From Erginobacter sp964587835 (GTDB lineage Bacteria; Auribacterota; Erginobacteria; Erginobacterales; Erginobacteraceae), in the NCBI GenBank assembly GCA_964587835.1, contig CAZPMN010000002.1, positions 62,001 to 126,000 of the forward strand: 64,000 nt of DNA. The letters run 5' to 3'. This document shows positions 49,763 to 59,203 of the stretch, piece by piece. Positions within the stretch are counted from its first letter, which is position 1, and the number at the start of each line of letters is the position of its first letter. A program made the translations under genes and the position numbers. The notes beneath the pieces were generated by a model, which was given only the letters and a program-made list of their open reading frames with translations, ran no database searches and was not told the origin of the DNA.

Positions 49763-51085
49763 CTATTTCACAAGCCCCAAATCTCCGGCTCGACGGGCGG
49801 CGGCCCGGGCAGCGAGGAGGCCGATAAAAAGCCAGAAAACCAGGGAGATCCTCTCATTGAGCAGAGGATCATCGAATAAAGACCCGATCAGAAAACCGGC
49901 CAGACCACTGATGACCCCGAGGCCGAGGGACTTGCCGAACCAGCCGGAACTGGATTTGTATTCGCGGACCGCCGTCCGGAAAACCGCCGCCAGCAGGAGC
50001 AGGAAAGCCCCCAGACCGACCAGGCCGGTCCCCACCGCCAGGGAGAGGTAAAAATTATGGGGAGCGGTCACCTTCTCGCCGGTATCCAGTACCTGGAACT
50101 CGTTTTCATACTCACTGATAAAGACCCCGTAACCGGGACCGAATCCCAGCAGGGGACGTTCTTGGACCATCCGGCCGGCCGCCTCCCAGTATATCATCCT
50201 CTTGGCCACGTTCTTGTCGGTCCTCCAGGTGGAGAAACTTTTTACCCTCTCTTTCCAATAAGCCTGGGGTCCCATGTTTAATCCCCAGACCAGCAACAGG
50301 ATCATGATAATCAGCAGACCGATAAAGTAGTATTTAGCCTTGCGGGGCACGGTCAGCACCCCCAGGCCGACCAGAAGGCTGATCCAGGCCGTTCGGGAGA
50401 AGGTCAGGAAGAGCGCGAAAAGCAGGAGCAGGGAGTAAAGTACGCAGAGCAACCTGATCCGCCGGGGTGGGGAGAAGAGGAGAGGGGCGAGGGCCCCGGG
50501 TATGAGAAGAACCAGAATCGCCCCGGAGCTGTTGGGATGACCGAAGGAGAGCCAGATCCGCTCGGCTGTCTGGGGGAAAAATATCCCCCCTCGGTAGAGC
50601 CAGAACCCGGCCAGAACCGTTAAACCCAGGGCCACGAACAGTACTGCCGTGACTGCTTTCTGGAAGCTTTCCCGGCGCAAAACGGAAAGCAGGAGCAAAA
50701 ACCAGCAAACCTCGATAAGCAGGCTCTGGAAGCCGGTCTTCCAGCTCACAGACTGATCCCGGGAGAGCAAGAACGCCGCCGTGGCCGCGGCCAGGTAGAT
50801 CAAGACCGGAATCTCCAGGCCGGTGAATACGGGACGCAGGTGCCTGTCCCAGATGCAACCCGCCAGCCAGACGGCCAGGGCGATGTAGATCAGATTCCTG
50901 ATCTTACCGCCAATGCTGAAGCTGATCCATTCCACGGCCGGGACGGTCAGCTGGTAGACCGGTTGGTCCAGGGAGACATTCTTGGAACTGCGGTTGAGGG
51001 AAACCCTCCCCAGGATATTGAAAAACACTACCAGCAGGACCAGGACCAGCAGGAAGAGCCGGTAATTCTGTCTGAATCTTTCCAT
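49763..51085 (-). CDS. O-antigen ligase-like Wzy_C membrane protein
   Basis: This 440-residue polytopic protein has about 11-12 helices. The Wzy_C region includes RTAWISLLVGLGVL, the large periplasmic loop with RPLLGFGPGYGVF (WaaL-like) and PHNFYLSLAVGTGLVG, where the His is essential in O-antigen ligases. It may join O-antigen to the core or polymerise it; the two cannot be told apart by sequence alone. AGGGA precedes the ATG. It lies between hldD and core glycosyltransferases. Confidence 0.88.
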   Translation of the reverse strand: MERFRQNYRLFLLVLVLLVVFFNILGRVSLNRSSKNVSLDQPVYQLTVPAVEWISFSIGGKIRNLIYIALAVWLAGCIWDRHLRPVFTGLEIPVLIYLAAATAAFLLSRDQSVSWKTGFQSLLIEVCWFLLLLSVLRRESFQKAVTAVLFVALGLTVLAGFWLYRGGIFFPQTAERIWLSFGHPNSSGAILVLLIPGALAPLLFSPPRRIRLLCVLYSLLLLFALFLTFSRTAWISLLVGLGVLTVPRKAKYYFIGLLIIMILLLVWGLNMGPQAYWKERVKSFSTWRTDKNVAKRMIYWEAAGRMVQERPLLGFGPGYGVFISEYENEFQVLDTGEKVTAPHNFYLSLAVGTGLVGLGAFLLLLAAVFRTAVREYKSSSGWFGKSLGLGVISGLAGFLIGSLFDDPLLNERISLVFWLFIGLLAARAAARRAGDLGLVK

Positions 51086-51094
51086 TATTCGTCC

Positions 51095-52219
51095 CTAAAA
51101 CAGCGATCTGATCTCCGCTTCGATGGCGGCCACGGACCGGGCAAGGGCGAATCTGCTGGCCACCTCCCGACGACCCCGGCGGGCCAGACTTTGCGCTCGC
51201 AGCGGATCGGACAGGATCATCAGCGTCCCCTCGGCCAGGGCCTCCGGATCCCCAGGGGGAACAAGGCAGCCCGTTTCTCCGTCGAGGATAATCTCCTCCA
51301 CCCCGCCTGACCGGGCGGCGACCACCGGGAGCTCCCCGGCCAGCGCTTCGGCTACAACCCTCCCGAAGGACTCCGAGGGCGAGGGATGGAGGAGAATGTC
51401 CAAGCCCTGCAGGCGCCGGCGGAGGTTATGGAACTCTCCCTCGAACCGGACCCGTCCTTCCAAATGCAACTCCTGAATCCGGGCGTCCAGCTCCTCCTTG
51501 AACTTCCGAAACCGATCCGGAACTCTGCCCGCGATAACCAACCGGGACCGGGGATGAGCGCGCAGGACTATGGCAAAAGCCTCAATCAGGATCCGATAGC
51601 CTTTCTGGGGTGATATGTCCCCGATACACCCCAGAACCGGCCCCTCTTCTCTCCGGGTAATCTCCCTTTCGGGGGAGCTATCTTCTCCGCCGGGACGGTC
51701 CAGACTGATCCCGGGGTAAATCACCCGGCTCTTCGCTTCCAACCCTCGGCCCAGCAGCGGGACCTGGGCCAACCCGATTTGTGAATTAAAGATCAAACGA
51801 TCGGCCAGCTGAGCGGCGGCCCGCATCTCTTCCCACTCCCGCCTGTCCTGATATCCGGCCGCCAGTTCGTGGATCATCCAGATCACCGGGAGGCCGAGAT
51901 CGGCGGCGGCCTCCACCGACCGGAAAGCCTCCAGGCTGTTGGCCACCACCAATCCGATCCCCCGGGCGGACAGAAATCTTCTCAACCGACGCCGAATCCG
52001 GGGGCGGCCGACCGGTATCTCTTTTCCCAGCCGGGTTCTTCCGTAACAGAAGATCTCGACCCCGGTAAAGTCGTATCTCTCCAGGAGCGGACCGGGGGAC
52101 GGCACCCCGAGCGCCAGGGAGAGATGGCCGGGCCGGGCCGCCAGCCCGCTCACCAATTCCGCCAGGGTGATGGGAGCCCCGTTCAGGATCGCGGCATGAG
52201 TTATAAAACCTACCTTCAT
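51095..52219 (-). CDS. Glycosyltransferase, GT4 type
   Basis: This 374-residue GT-B enzyme has KVGFITHAAILNGAPITLAE at the start, a donor domain with HPSPSESFGRVVAEALAGEL and GETGCLVPPGDPEALA, and ends near the O-antigen ligase start with a 9-base gap. Its start is 22 bases downstream of a palindrome shared with glgM and the GT9 gene at 59318. It probably builds the LPS outer core or O-antigen. Confidence 0.87.
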   Translation of the reverse strand: MKVGFITHAAILNGAPITLAELVSGLAARPGHLSLALGVPSPGPLLERYDFTGVEIFCYGRTRLGKEIPVGRPRIRRRLRRFLSARGIGLVVANSLEAFRSVEAAADLGLPVIWMIHELAAGYQDRREWEEMRAAAQLADRLIFNSQIGLAQVPLLGRGLEAKSRVIYPGISLDRPGGEDSSPEREITRREEGPVLGCIGDISPQKGYRILIEAFAIVLRAHPRSRLVIAGRVPDRFRKFKEELDARIQELHLEGRVRFEGEFHNLRRRLQGLDILLHPSPSESFGRVVAEALAGELPVVAARSGGVEEIILDGETGCLVPPGDPEALAEGTLMILSDPLRAQSLARRGRREVASRFALARSVAAIEAEIRSLF

Positions 52220-52241
52220 GATAGCTTAACCTGATTTTCAC

Positions 52242-52269
52242 TAACCCGATTTATGAACATATCGGGTTA
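52242..52269. repeat. Palindrome TAACCCGATTTAT/ATATCGGGTTA, copy 2
   Basis: This is a degenerate copy of the palindrome at 28003 and 60393: the left arm is intact, the right has base changes (ACATATCGGGTTA). It lies 22 bases upstream of a glycosyltransferase start and 25 bases after the stop of another. Confidence 0.7.
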
Positions 52270-52293
52270 AGTATCCGCCCGCCCGGACCGGCT

Positions 52294-53286
52294 TTACAAC
52301 CGGAGGAATTTAAGCAGCTGGTGGGTGAGAAAATTCTTCTTCAGATTGAACCGGACCCGCTTCCTCTCCCCTCTCTCGGGGGAGATCCCGAACAGCCGGC
52401 CCGCCGCCCAGCCGACTCCGCTGAGCATCATTGACCAGCCGATTCCGAGAACGGCCAGGGGTTTGAATGCCAGCTTGAAAAGATGGGCCCGAAGAGGTGG
52501 AGCGGTCTTGGCAAAATAGCGGAACTGGCTCTGAAAAAAATAAAGCAGCGACCGCCCGCCCTCCTGACGGGTGCTCTCCCCACCCCGGTGCACTATCTCC
52601 GCCGCCGGGTTGTACCATACGGTCCAACCCGCCCGGGACAGCCGGCGGCAGAGATCCACCTCTTCAAAGTAAAGGAAGAATCCCTCGTCGAGCATCCCCA
52701 CTTCTTCCAGGGCCTGCCGGCGAAGAAACAGGGCGGCCCCCATCGGCTGATCGACCACTGCCGGGTGCTGGTAGTCGAAATTCGTCTGCAGATAGACGGA
52801 CCGGGCCCGGCCAAAGAGCCCCAGATCGCCAAGAATGGTGAACTGGCGGAAGGCGGCGGCGGTGGTGGGAAAACCTCGTACCGAGGGCTGGAGACTCCCG
52901 TCGGGATTGATCAGCTTAGGCCCGGCCCCCCCGGCGCCCGGATGCTGGTCGAGAAAGCGGACCATCTCCTCCAAAGATCCCGCCGGGACCAGGGTGTCGG
53001 GGTTAAGCAGCAATAGATATCTCCCCCCGCTGGACCGAATCGCCTGGTTACAGGCTGCAGCGAAACCCCGGTTGCGATCATTTTGAATCAAGCTGACTTC
53101 CGGGAAATCTGTTTTCACCGATACGGCGGTGCCGTCGGAAGACCGGTTATCCACTACCAGGACTTCGTAATCGATCTCCGGCCGCGCCCGGCGAAGTGAA
53201 AGCAGACAATCTCTTAAATAATCCCGGACATTCCAGGTGACGAGGCAGATGGAAAGATCCGGTTGTTGTACCGGAACAGGGTGCAT
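52294..53286 (-). CDS. Glycosyltransferase, GT2 rhamnosyltransferase-like
   Basis: This 330-residue GT-A enzyme has a start of PDLSICLVTWNVRDYLRDCL, DxD-type motif LLLNPDTLVPAGS, and FFLYFEEVDLCRRLSRAGW, all usual for WbbL-like rhamnosyltransferases. The C-terminus has a hydrophobic helix (GIGWSMMLSGVGWAAGRLFG) likely to associate with the membrane. No clear ribosome site is seen. The sugar is not known. Confidence 0.87.
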   Translation of the reverse strand: MHPVPVQQPDLSICLVTWNVRDYLRDCLLSLRRARPEIDYEVLVVDNRSSDGTAVSVKTDFPEVSLIQNDRNRGFAAACNQAIRSSGGRYLLLLNPDTLVPAGSLEEMVRFLDQHPGAGGAGPKLINPDGSLQPSVRGFPTTAAAFRQFTILGDLGLFGRARSVYLQTNFDYQHPAVVDQPMGAALFLRRQALEEVGMLDEGFFLYFEEVDLCRRLSRAGWTVWYNPAAEIVHRGGESTRQEGGRSLLYFFQSQFRYFAKTAPPLRAHLFKLAFKPLAVLGIGWSMMLSGVGWAAGRLFGISPERGERKRVRFNLKKNFLTHQLLKFLRL

Positions 53287-53326
53287 GGCAAATTCGGATC
53301 AAAAGCCTTTCGGAATTTAAGAATGA

Positions 53327-54475
53327 CTACCGTTCCGGATACCCGGGGACGGTAACAAAGATTTTCTTCTCTACCGGCAGCCTCCCCCGGAGAAGGGTCT
53401 TCCTCTGCCCGTCCAGAATCACAAACTCGGTCACTCCTTCCGGGTATTTCCTCAATTCCAGCCCCAGCTCCTCCAGCAATGTCGGGGAACGGTTCTCCAT
53501 GACAATCTCGAATACCCGACCTTTCTTTCTGGTCTCCACCCGGAGCTTCTCCCGGGCCTGCCACCAGCGCGACAGTTCCCCCAGGGGACAGCACCAGCTC
53601 TTCTCGGATAGGATGTATTCCAGGAAGGCCGAAAGCAGCTGAAGACGTTCCGGCTGGGCGATGCTGCCCATATAGGTATGAAAGACAAACACTCCCCGGG
53701 CCCGCTTGACCCGCTGGAAGAGGTCTTTGGCCTTGGAATAGTTCTGGGTCGGATCGCTGTAGTCGGTAAAGGTCAAAAAATCATATCCGGAGGGATGGTA
53801 AGGATAAAGGATCCCCTGGGAGAGAGACGGCTGAAAGAGCGTGGCCAGGGTTCGGGGGGGCAACGAAGAGCTGGAATCATAAACATAATCGAGTGTCTCC
53901 AAAACCCGGAAGGTTTCTCGATTGGTGGCGAAGGACGGCGCCCGGAAACCAATTGGGGGGAAACCCAGCTCCTCAAGCATTTTCTTCCCCTGGCGGATTC
54001 TCTCCAGTTGGTCGTCAAAGGCCAGGGTGATCAACTCCTCCCCCGGTTCCGCCCCCCGAGCCAGGTCTGGTCCATAGGTGTGAAACGTTCCGGCCTGGGC
54101 GATTTCGTGGCCATCAGCTTGTAGTTTCTTCAGTTCCTCAAGCACCTTGGGATTGGCGGACAGAGGATAGGTTTTCTTGTAATCGGGGATGACAAAAAAG
54201 ACCCCTCTCACCTCCATTTTCTTCAAAAACAACCGGAGAATGTCGATATCTTCCGGAGTGGTGGTTCCTTCGATGTAATTATTGGTAAAGACCGCGGCAA
54301 CCTCAAAATCGCGAGGATAAATATCGACTTCCAAATAGCGGTTAGAGATAAAAAGCAGCGGGGGCCCATAGAGATAGTCCTTGGTGATGAAGAAAGTATT
54401 AATCAGAACATAAAACACCAGAATAAGGAGGAACACGACAACTGACCATGTCACCACTTTGTTCTTGAATTTCAC
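53327..54475 (-). CDS. Membrane-anchored polysaccharide deacetylase-like protein
   Basis: This 382-residue protein has one N-terminal helix (VVTWSVVVFLLILVFYVLIN), then a NodB/DUF2334-like fold: FTNNYIEGTTTPEDIDILR, DGHEIAQAGTFHTYGP, FPPIGFRAPSFATNRETFR and GVFVFHTYMGSIAQPERL. Metal-ligand His and Asp can be seen but the first motif is not TFDDG, so activity is uncertain. The C-terminal 80 residues form an extra beta-rich domain. The GTG start follows AGGAGG by 7 bases. The active part is outside the inner membrane. Confidence 0.75.
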   Translation of the reverse strand: MKFKNKVVTWSVVVFLLILVFYVLINTFFITKDYLYGPPLLFISNRYLEVDIYPRDFEVAAVFTNNYIEGTTTPEDIDILRLFLKKMEVRGVFFVIPDYKKTYPLSANPKVLEELKKLQADGHEIAQAGTFHTYGPDLARGAEPGEELITLAFDDQLERIRQGKKMLEELGFPPIGFRAPSFATNRETFRVLETLDYVYDSSSSLPPRTLATLFQPSLSQGILYPYHPSGYDFLTFTDYSDPTQNYSKAKDLFQRVKRARGVFVFHTYMGSIAQPERLQLLSAFLEYILSEKSWCCPLGELSRWWQAREKLRVETRKKGRVFEIVMENRSPTLLEELGLELRKYPEGVTEFVILDGQRKTLLRGRLPVEKKIFVTVPGYPER

Positions 54476-54613
54476 TGAGTTGCCTCCTGGAGGTTGGCAA
54501 TATATTGAAGGACCAGGTCCTGGAAACGCATTATATCAATCCTCGACCGGAATTGGCCCGGCAACAATCTGGAGGATCTTCCGAATCCCGCTGACATTGC
54601 CTCCTGATCCGTG

Positions 54614-54641
54614 GGGAATAACCCCCCGGGGTTATTCCCCG
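54614..54641. terminator. 13-base perfect palindrome across a glycosyltransferase stop
   Basis: Arms GGGGAATAACCCC (54614-54626) and GGGGTTATTCCCC (54629-54641) pair exactly around CC. The right arm contains the TAA stop of the gene at 54632. The short GC/A-T mix could end transcription or protect the RNA end. Confidence 0.6.
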
Positions 54642-55621
54642 GCCAGCCGGCGGATCACCCGGACCAGTCTGGAAACGGCGCCGGCCAGGGAATATTTCTC
54701 CTCCACCAGTTGGCGGGCCGCTTGACCCATCTCTTCCCTTTTCCCGGGAGAATCAAGCAATTCCTCGAGCCGATCGCGCCATTCCCCCGCATCCCCGGCG
54801 AAATACCCCGTCACCCCCTCCTGGATCACGGCTCGGTTCGCTCCCACCGGAGAGGCAACGGAGGGTAACCGGGCCGCTCCATACTGTAGAAGCTTGAAGG
54901 CGCACTTTCCTCTAGTCCAGGGATCGTCAACCAGCGGCATTACCCCGACGGTGAAACCGGAAAGATCCCCGGCTTCGTTCTCTTCTGACCAGGGGCGGTA
55001 GTCAACCGGGAGAGGACCGAGGTCGGGGGGACGGTCAGCCACCACCCGGAAAACCAGGTCGGGTCGGGATTCCAACAACCCTTGGATCGGAGAGAGAATC
55101 TCAAAAAGATAGAGGAAATTACTGGCACTGCCCATCCACCCGATCACCGCGGGCTCTTTGGCGACGGGCCGGGAAGAAAAAGCTCCGGTATCGACCACGG
55201 TAGGGAAGATCAAGGCGCGTCCGCCGGCGGCTTCGGCCTGGGCTTTCAGGTAATCGTTGCCGGCCAGCACCAGGTCGGCTCCTTGAATCAGTCGCCGGAA
55301 GCGGTGGCGGCGCTGCCATGACCTTTGGCGCGCGGCATTGGAATCGCGGAACATAACTGCGTCATCGAAGTCATAGACCATCAGGGGCGCGGCGCGGCGT
55401 AGAGTGCGGAATTCATTGCGGCGAAGCAGCTTGCGATGGAGGATTGTCACGGAATACTCCGCCGCCGAGCGCAACAGTTGTTGGCGCCGCTCACGGTCCC
55501 GGCCCAGTCCCTGAATCCGAAGGGCAATCCCTTCCTCCGCCAGGGGTCCGACGAATTGGCCGAACCGGAAGCGGCAGCTGGCCGCCCGCTCATCTTCCAC
55601 CAGAGCCAATATACTGATCAT
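54632..55621 (-). CDS. Glycosyltransferase, GT4-like
   Basis: This 329-residue protein resembles short GT-B enzymes: SILALVEDERAASCRFRFGQ, VYDFDDAVMFRDSNAARQRS (a DFDD box common in this group), VIGWMGSASNFLYL and GKCAFKLLQYGAARLPSVAS. It overlaps the upstream glycosyltransferase by 32 bases. The donor site loop EGFS/EAMA is replaced by GVMPLVDDPWTRGK, typical of a diverged branch. Confidence 0.8.
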   Translation of the reverse strand: MISILALVEDERAASCRFRFGQFVGPLAEEGIALRIQGLGRDRERRQQLLRSAAEYSVTILHRKLLRRNEFRTLRRAAPLMVYDFDDAVMFRDSNAARQRSWQRRHRFRRLIQGADLVLAGNDYLKAQAEAAGGRALIFPTVVDTGAFSSRPVAKEPAVIGWMGSASNFLYLFEILSPIQGLLESRPDLVFRVVADRPPDLGPLPVDYRPWSEENEAGDLSGFTVGVMPLVDDPWTRGKCAFKLLQYGAARLPSVASPVGANRAVIQEGVTGYFAGDAGEWRDRLEELLDSPGKREEMGQAARQLVEEKYSLAGAVSRLVRVIRRLAGE

Positions 55622-56756
55622 AAATATCCAGGATCTCCTGCATATTGCGGGAATAAGGAAACTCCTCCGCCCGGTGGCGGGCGGCCTCTCCCATCCGTCG
55701 CCTCAATTCCCCATCCTGCAGAAGCCGGATGCGATCGACCAGGAGCGCGCTGTCCGCCGGAGTCGGAACGATGTATCCTTCCCTCCCTTCCTCGATAATC
55801 TCCGAGGTTCCGCAGTAAGCCGTGGTAATTACCGGCAGCCCGCTGGCCATCGCCTCCAGCACTACCAGGGCGGAGGGATCGTAGTAACTGGGATGCACAG
55901 AGATATCGGCAGCCGCGTAGAAGCGCGGGGTATCGTCCTCATAACCGAGAAAGGTCAGCTTATCCTCCACCCCCTGCTTCCGGGCCAGGGCGGAAAACTG
56001 TTTGACCTTTCCCGTCCCCAGAACCAGGATCTTGAAGGGATGGTCGGGATCGAGCCGGCGTAACTCGGACAGGGCCCGGATCAGGGCCTGCAACCCCTTG
56101 AGGCGAAAGTTATGAGCGACAAATATGATCGCCACGTCCCGGTCCTCCAGCCCGATCGATCGCCTCGTCTCCTCCCGCCAGCGCTCACGGTTGCAGGGGT
56201 GGAATCGGTTGAGGTCGACTCCGTTTCTCACAATCCGGACCTTCACTTCCGACAGGCGGGAATACCGAACCAGGTCCGTCTTGACCATGGCCGAGATGGC
56301 GATCACCATCTTGGCCTCTTTTATCTGTATCTTCTCAATGTAGAAGTAGGCCATCCGGCGGAGGCTGAAAATATAAGTCAGGATCTTGACCCCGCGGTTG
56401 AAGAGGTTGTCGATCGAACGAATGTTCCCGATCAAACCGGCCAGCTGCGAACCGCCCAAGGGCTGAAAGACATCCATCCCCAGGGTTCTGCCGAAAGAAT
56501 GAACAATATCGAACCCCTTCCCCTGAACCGACTTCCGACAGCGGGCGGCGAATAAGATAGTCTTCAGGAAGCGAGGGTATGTTCCGGAGGGCAGGATATG
56601 AATCTGGAGATTATCCCGGCTTTTCTCCCGGCTGCGCAGGGTGAAGATGTGAACCTGATGTCCTCCGGCGGTGAGACGCCCCGAGAGGTCGTGGACGTAC
56701 TGTTCCGCCCCGCCCCTGGTGGTAATGAAAGTCTCGATGCAGAACGCGATCTTCAC
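55590..56756 (-). CDS. Glycosyltransferase, GT4 type (WaaG-like)
   Basis: This 388-residue GT-B enzyme resembles LPS core glucosyltransferase I: KIAFCIETFITTRGGAEQYV, a DLSGRLTAGGHQVHIFT stretch, VHPSYYDPSALVVLEAMASG and GREGYIVPTPAD. The start is GTG at 56756, overlapping the LPS kinase gene by GTGA; a longer frame from 56882 overlaps the kinase and is rejected. It lies between the kinase and another transferase, as in LPS core operons. Confidence 0.88.
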   Translation of the reverse strand: MKIAFCIETFITTRGGAEQYVHDLSGRLTAGGHQVHIFTLRSREKSRDNLQIHILPSGTYPRFLKTILFAARCRKSVQGKGFDIVHSFGRTLGMDVFQPLGGSQLAGLIGNIRSIDNLFNRGVKILTYIFSLRRMAYFYIEKIQIKEAKMVIAISAMVKTDLVRYSRLSEVKVRIVRNGVDLNRFHPCNRERWREETRRSIGLEDRDVAIIFVAHNFRLKGLQALIRALSELRRLDPDHPFKILVLGTGKVKQFSALARKQGVEDKLTFLGYEDDTPRFYAAADISVHPSYYDPSALVVLEAMASGLPVITTAYCGTSEIIEEGREGYIVPTPADSALLVDRIRLLQDGELRRRMGEAARHRAEEFPYSRNMQEILDIYDQYIGSGGR

Positions 56757-57676
56757 TTCTTGACTTTTCCGCTTCCCTTCTTCTCCCCCTCCATGGACCG
56801 GGCATAGTAACTGCCGCGGAGGAAAAAGGAAAGTTTCCATTTCATCCGGTGGAGCAGATCGCCCCGCTCCCGACGGATACACTGCCTGATCACCCGCCGC
56901 CGGAAATCCCGGTCCTCGGGCGCATAGGCCCGGAGAAAGCGGATCGGATCATAACGGGAAACGGCCGGGAGGGATAGTCTCATCTTGACAAATGAACGGT
57001 AAAGGCGAAGCAAGTTGTTCCGGAAAAGCTCCTTCTCCCCCCCCGGGATCAGTTTGCCGCGGTCGAAATCGAGGATAACCGTCTCCGGCGGCAAGAGACG
57101 GGGCCGCACAAGGATATTCTTGACCTGAAGATCTCCATGGAAGATCCCGGCCCGGTGGAGCAGGGCGACCTGGCGGCCGGCGGCCGCGATAACCGCCGAG
57201 ATACCTTCCCTAGATTGCCGGGGGCCAGCTCCGTGGTGTTCCCGGAAATATGAAAGCAGGTCGATGCTCTCGGGGATGTAAACCGTGACCAGGGAGGCCC
57301 GGAAGAAGCAGGGAGCGACCGGTTCAATCAGGAGGCCGGCGGGTTCGGGAACCCCGATCCCCGCCCGGTGGGCGGCGGCCAGCAGTTGCAGTTCGTTGAA
57401 GAAACGCCCGGTCCCGAAGAATCGGTCCCCGGTCAGCCGGCGGAAAACCCCTCCGTGATAATAACGCCGGACCACCAGAAATTCCCGACCGGAAGGGACG
57501 ACCGCCGGGCGACCCCGCCCCCGCAACAGCCGGAGAGCGTGACCATCCGCTCTTTCCATCCGGGCCAGAGAGAGCATCTCCCGTTTCCAGCCATCCGCGT
57601 AGACACAGATTTTCCCTCCCCGCCGCTGACGGCCGAAGCCTTCCGGCAACCTCCGCTGGCCGCCCACCGCCTTCAC
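56753..57676 (-). CDS. LPS core sugar kinase, WaaP/KdkA-like
   Basis: This 307-residue kinase phosphorylates a Kdo or heptose residue of the LPS core. It has the Lys region FLVVRRYYHGGVFRRL, catalytic loop AGIFHGDLQVKNILV and metal-binding VILDFDRGKLIPGG. The start is GTG at 57676, overlapping the GT9 stop by GTGA. The C-terminal end is basic (RSMEGEKKGSGKVKK). Which sugar is phosphorylated is not clear. Confidence 0.85.
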   Translation of the reverse strand: MKAVGGQRRLPEGFGRQRRGGKICVYADGWKREMLSLARMERADGHALRLLRGRGRPAVVPSGREFLVVRRYYHGGVFRRLTGDRFFGTGRFFNELQLLAAAHRAGIGVPEPAGLLIEPVAPCFFRASLVTVYIPESIDLLSYFREHHGAGPRQSREGISAVIAAAGRQVALLHRAGIFHGDLQVKNILVRPRLLPPETVILDFDRGKLIPGGEKELFRNNLLRLYRSFVKMRLSLPAVSRYDPIRFLRAYAPEDRDFRRRVIRQCIRRERGDLLHRMKWKLSFFLRGSYYARSMEGEKKGSGKVKK

Positions 57677-58731
57677 AACCGTTCCGGCCCCTGGTTCCGG
57701 AAAGCATTGAGACCGCTCCCGGGAAAGACCTTCTGCAAAACCCAGTCCGCCGGAATTTCCTCCAGGCACCGGGATCTCCGGCAGCGTCTCCGCCCACAGG
57801 GGGCACACTCTGCCGGGGAGCGGATCACCAGGTCGAGATGGTGAAAAGGCCCGGTCCGCCGCGGATCGGCGGGGCCGAAGATACCCACCGTGCGAACCCC
57901 GAGCGCGGAGGCGATATGCATCGGACCGGTGTCTCCGGAGACCACCGCGCGGGCCAGGGAGAAGAGCCCTCCGAGCTGTTTCAACGTCGTCCGGCCAGTG
58001 CAGTCACTTAAGCCCTGCCGGCTGCTCACCTGCTCCCTGATCTGGCGGCCCCGTTCACGATCTTGGGCTCCTCCGGTCAGAACAACCCCTTCTCCCCGGC
58101 GGGAGAGTATCAGATCGATCAGTTCGATCCAGCGGAAGACGGGCCAGCGGTTGGCCGGCTTGGCGGCTCCAATGTTGCAGGCGATAAATCCGCTCTCCAG
58201 CAATTTATCCGGGATCAACCGGCGAGCGGTATCACAGTCACCGTTTACCACCGGAAGATCGAAACGCGGCGGCCGGGGAAGGGAAATCCCGAGATATTGG
58301 GCAAATTCGAGATACTGCTTGACCATATGCCGCCGCGGATCGGCCGGGGAAATTTTCCGGTTGGTCAAAAGCCAGGAAAATTCCTTCGATCTTCTCCGAT
58401 CAAACCCCAGACGTTCGCGGCAGCCGGAGAAGTAGGTGAAGAAGGAGCTTCTCAGTATCCTCTGAAGATCGATCACTAGATCGGGACCGAACTCCCTGAT
58501 CTCCCGGAGGGTTTCCCGGGCGGCCGGCCAGCCGTCGCCCCGCCGGTGAATAATAAATCGGTCAACCGACCTCTGGCCTTCGACAATCGGGAACGACTTC
58601 GGCTCGATCAGCCAGACGATCTCCGCTTCGGGCAAGCCTTCCCGGAGGGCATTGACCAGGGGCAGGGTATTGACCACATCCCCGATCGATCCCAACTTGA
58701 CGATCAGTATTTTTCCGGGCTTATCCATCAT
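57673..58731 (-). CDS. Heptosyltransferase, GT9 family
   Basis: This 352-residue GT9 enzyme adds heptose to the LPS inner core. Start KILIVKLGSIGDVVNTLPLV, the ADP-heptose site region NIGAAKPANRWPVFRWIELI, VVLTGGAQDRERGRQI and AVVSGDTGPMHIASALGVRT are all diagnostic. The start was set at ATG 58731, and ATG 58728 is equally possible. It lies 17 bases after the DUF6941 gene. Confidence 0.92.
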   Translation of the reverse strand: MMDKPGKILIVKLGSIGDVVNTLPLVNALREGLPEAEIVWLIEPKSFPIVEGQRSVDRFIIHRRGDGWPAARETLREIREFGPDLVIDLQRILRSSFFTYFSGCRERLGFDRRRSKEFSWLLTNRKISPADPRRHMVKQYLEFAQYLGISLPRPPRFDLPVVNGDCDTARRLIPDKLLESGFIACNIGAAKPANRWPVFRWIELIDLILSRRGEGVVLTGGAQDRERGRQIREQVSSRQGLSDCTGRTTLKQLGGLFSLARAVVSGDTGPMHIASALGVRTVGIFGPADPRRTGPFHHLDLVIRSPAECAPCGRRRCRRSRCLEEIPADWVLQKVFPGSGLNAFRNQGPERL

Positions 58732-58747
58732 CGGCCGGAATTTTCCT

Positions 58748-59191
58748 TCACGACCCCGGTTCCCCGGTTGCCTCCTCGCCGCCGGGCTCACTCTCCGTTA
58801 CCGAGCGCAACCGGAGATAGAGGGGGAGGGATCGCTCCTGGCGGCCGTCGATGGCCAGAGAGATCGAGTATTCACCTTCCTTCTCCAGCCGGATCCGCTC
58901 CATATTCAAAATCAGATTGGCGGCCACCGTGCCGGTCCGGGGTCCGAAGCCGACCCGGACGGTGCCGTCGAGCGGCGGGAGAACCGCCCGGCCGTCCTCG
59001 TCCATAAACCCGATCCGGACCCGATGTTCCCCTTCCTCAATCCGGGAGAATCTGACCCTCAGGGCGAGGGCACAGTGAGGCCAGGTTACCGGGAGTTTTT
59101 TCCCCCAGATGGTGTCAAAGGTTCCGAGAATGTTCAGCTTGCCCCGGTAATCGGTCGCCGCGTCACACAAGACAAAAGTTTCAATCTCCAT
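58748..59191 (-). CDS. DUF6941 family protein
   Basis: This 147-residue protein starts MEIETFVLCDAATDYRGKLN then ILGTFDTIWGKKLP, matching the DUF6941 family of unknown role that is common in environmental genomes. The pattern is beta-rich with no membrane segment. A strong AAGGAGG site precedes the ATG. It lies between two GT9 genes; whether that reflects an LPS role is not known. Confidence 0.82.
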   Translation of the reverse strand: MEIETFVLCDAATDYRGKLNILGTFDTIWGKKLPVTWPHCALALRVRFSRIEEGEHRVRIGFMDEDGRAVLPPLDGTVRVGFGPRTGTVAANLILNMERIRLEKEGEYSISLAIDGRQERSLPLYLRLRSVTESEPGGEEATGEPGS

Positions 59192-59203
59192 TATTCCCTC
59201 CTT

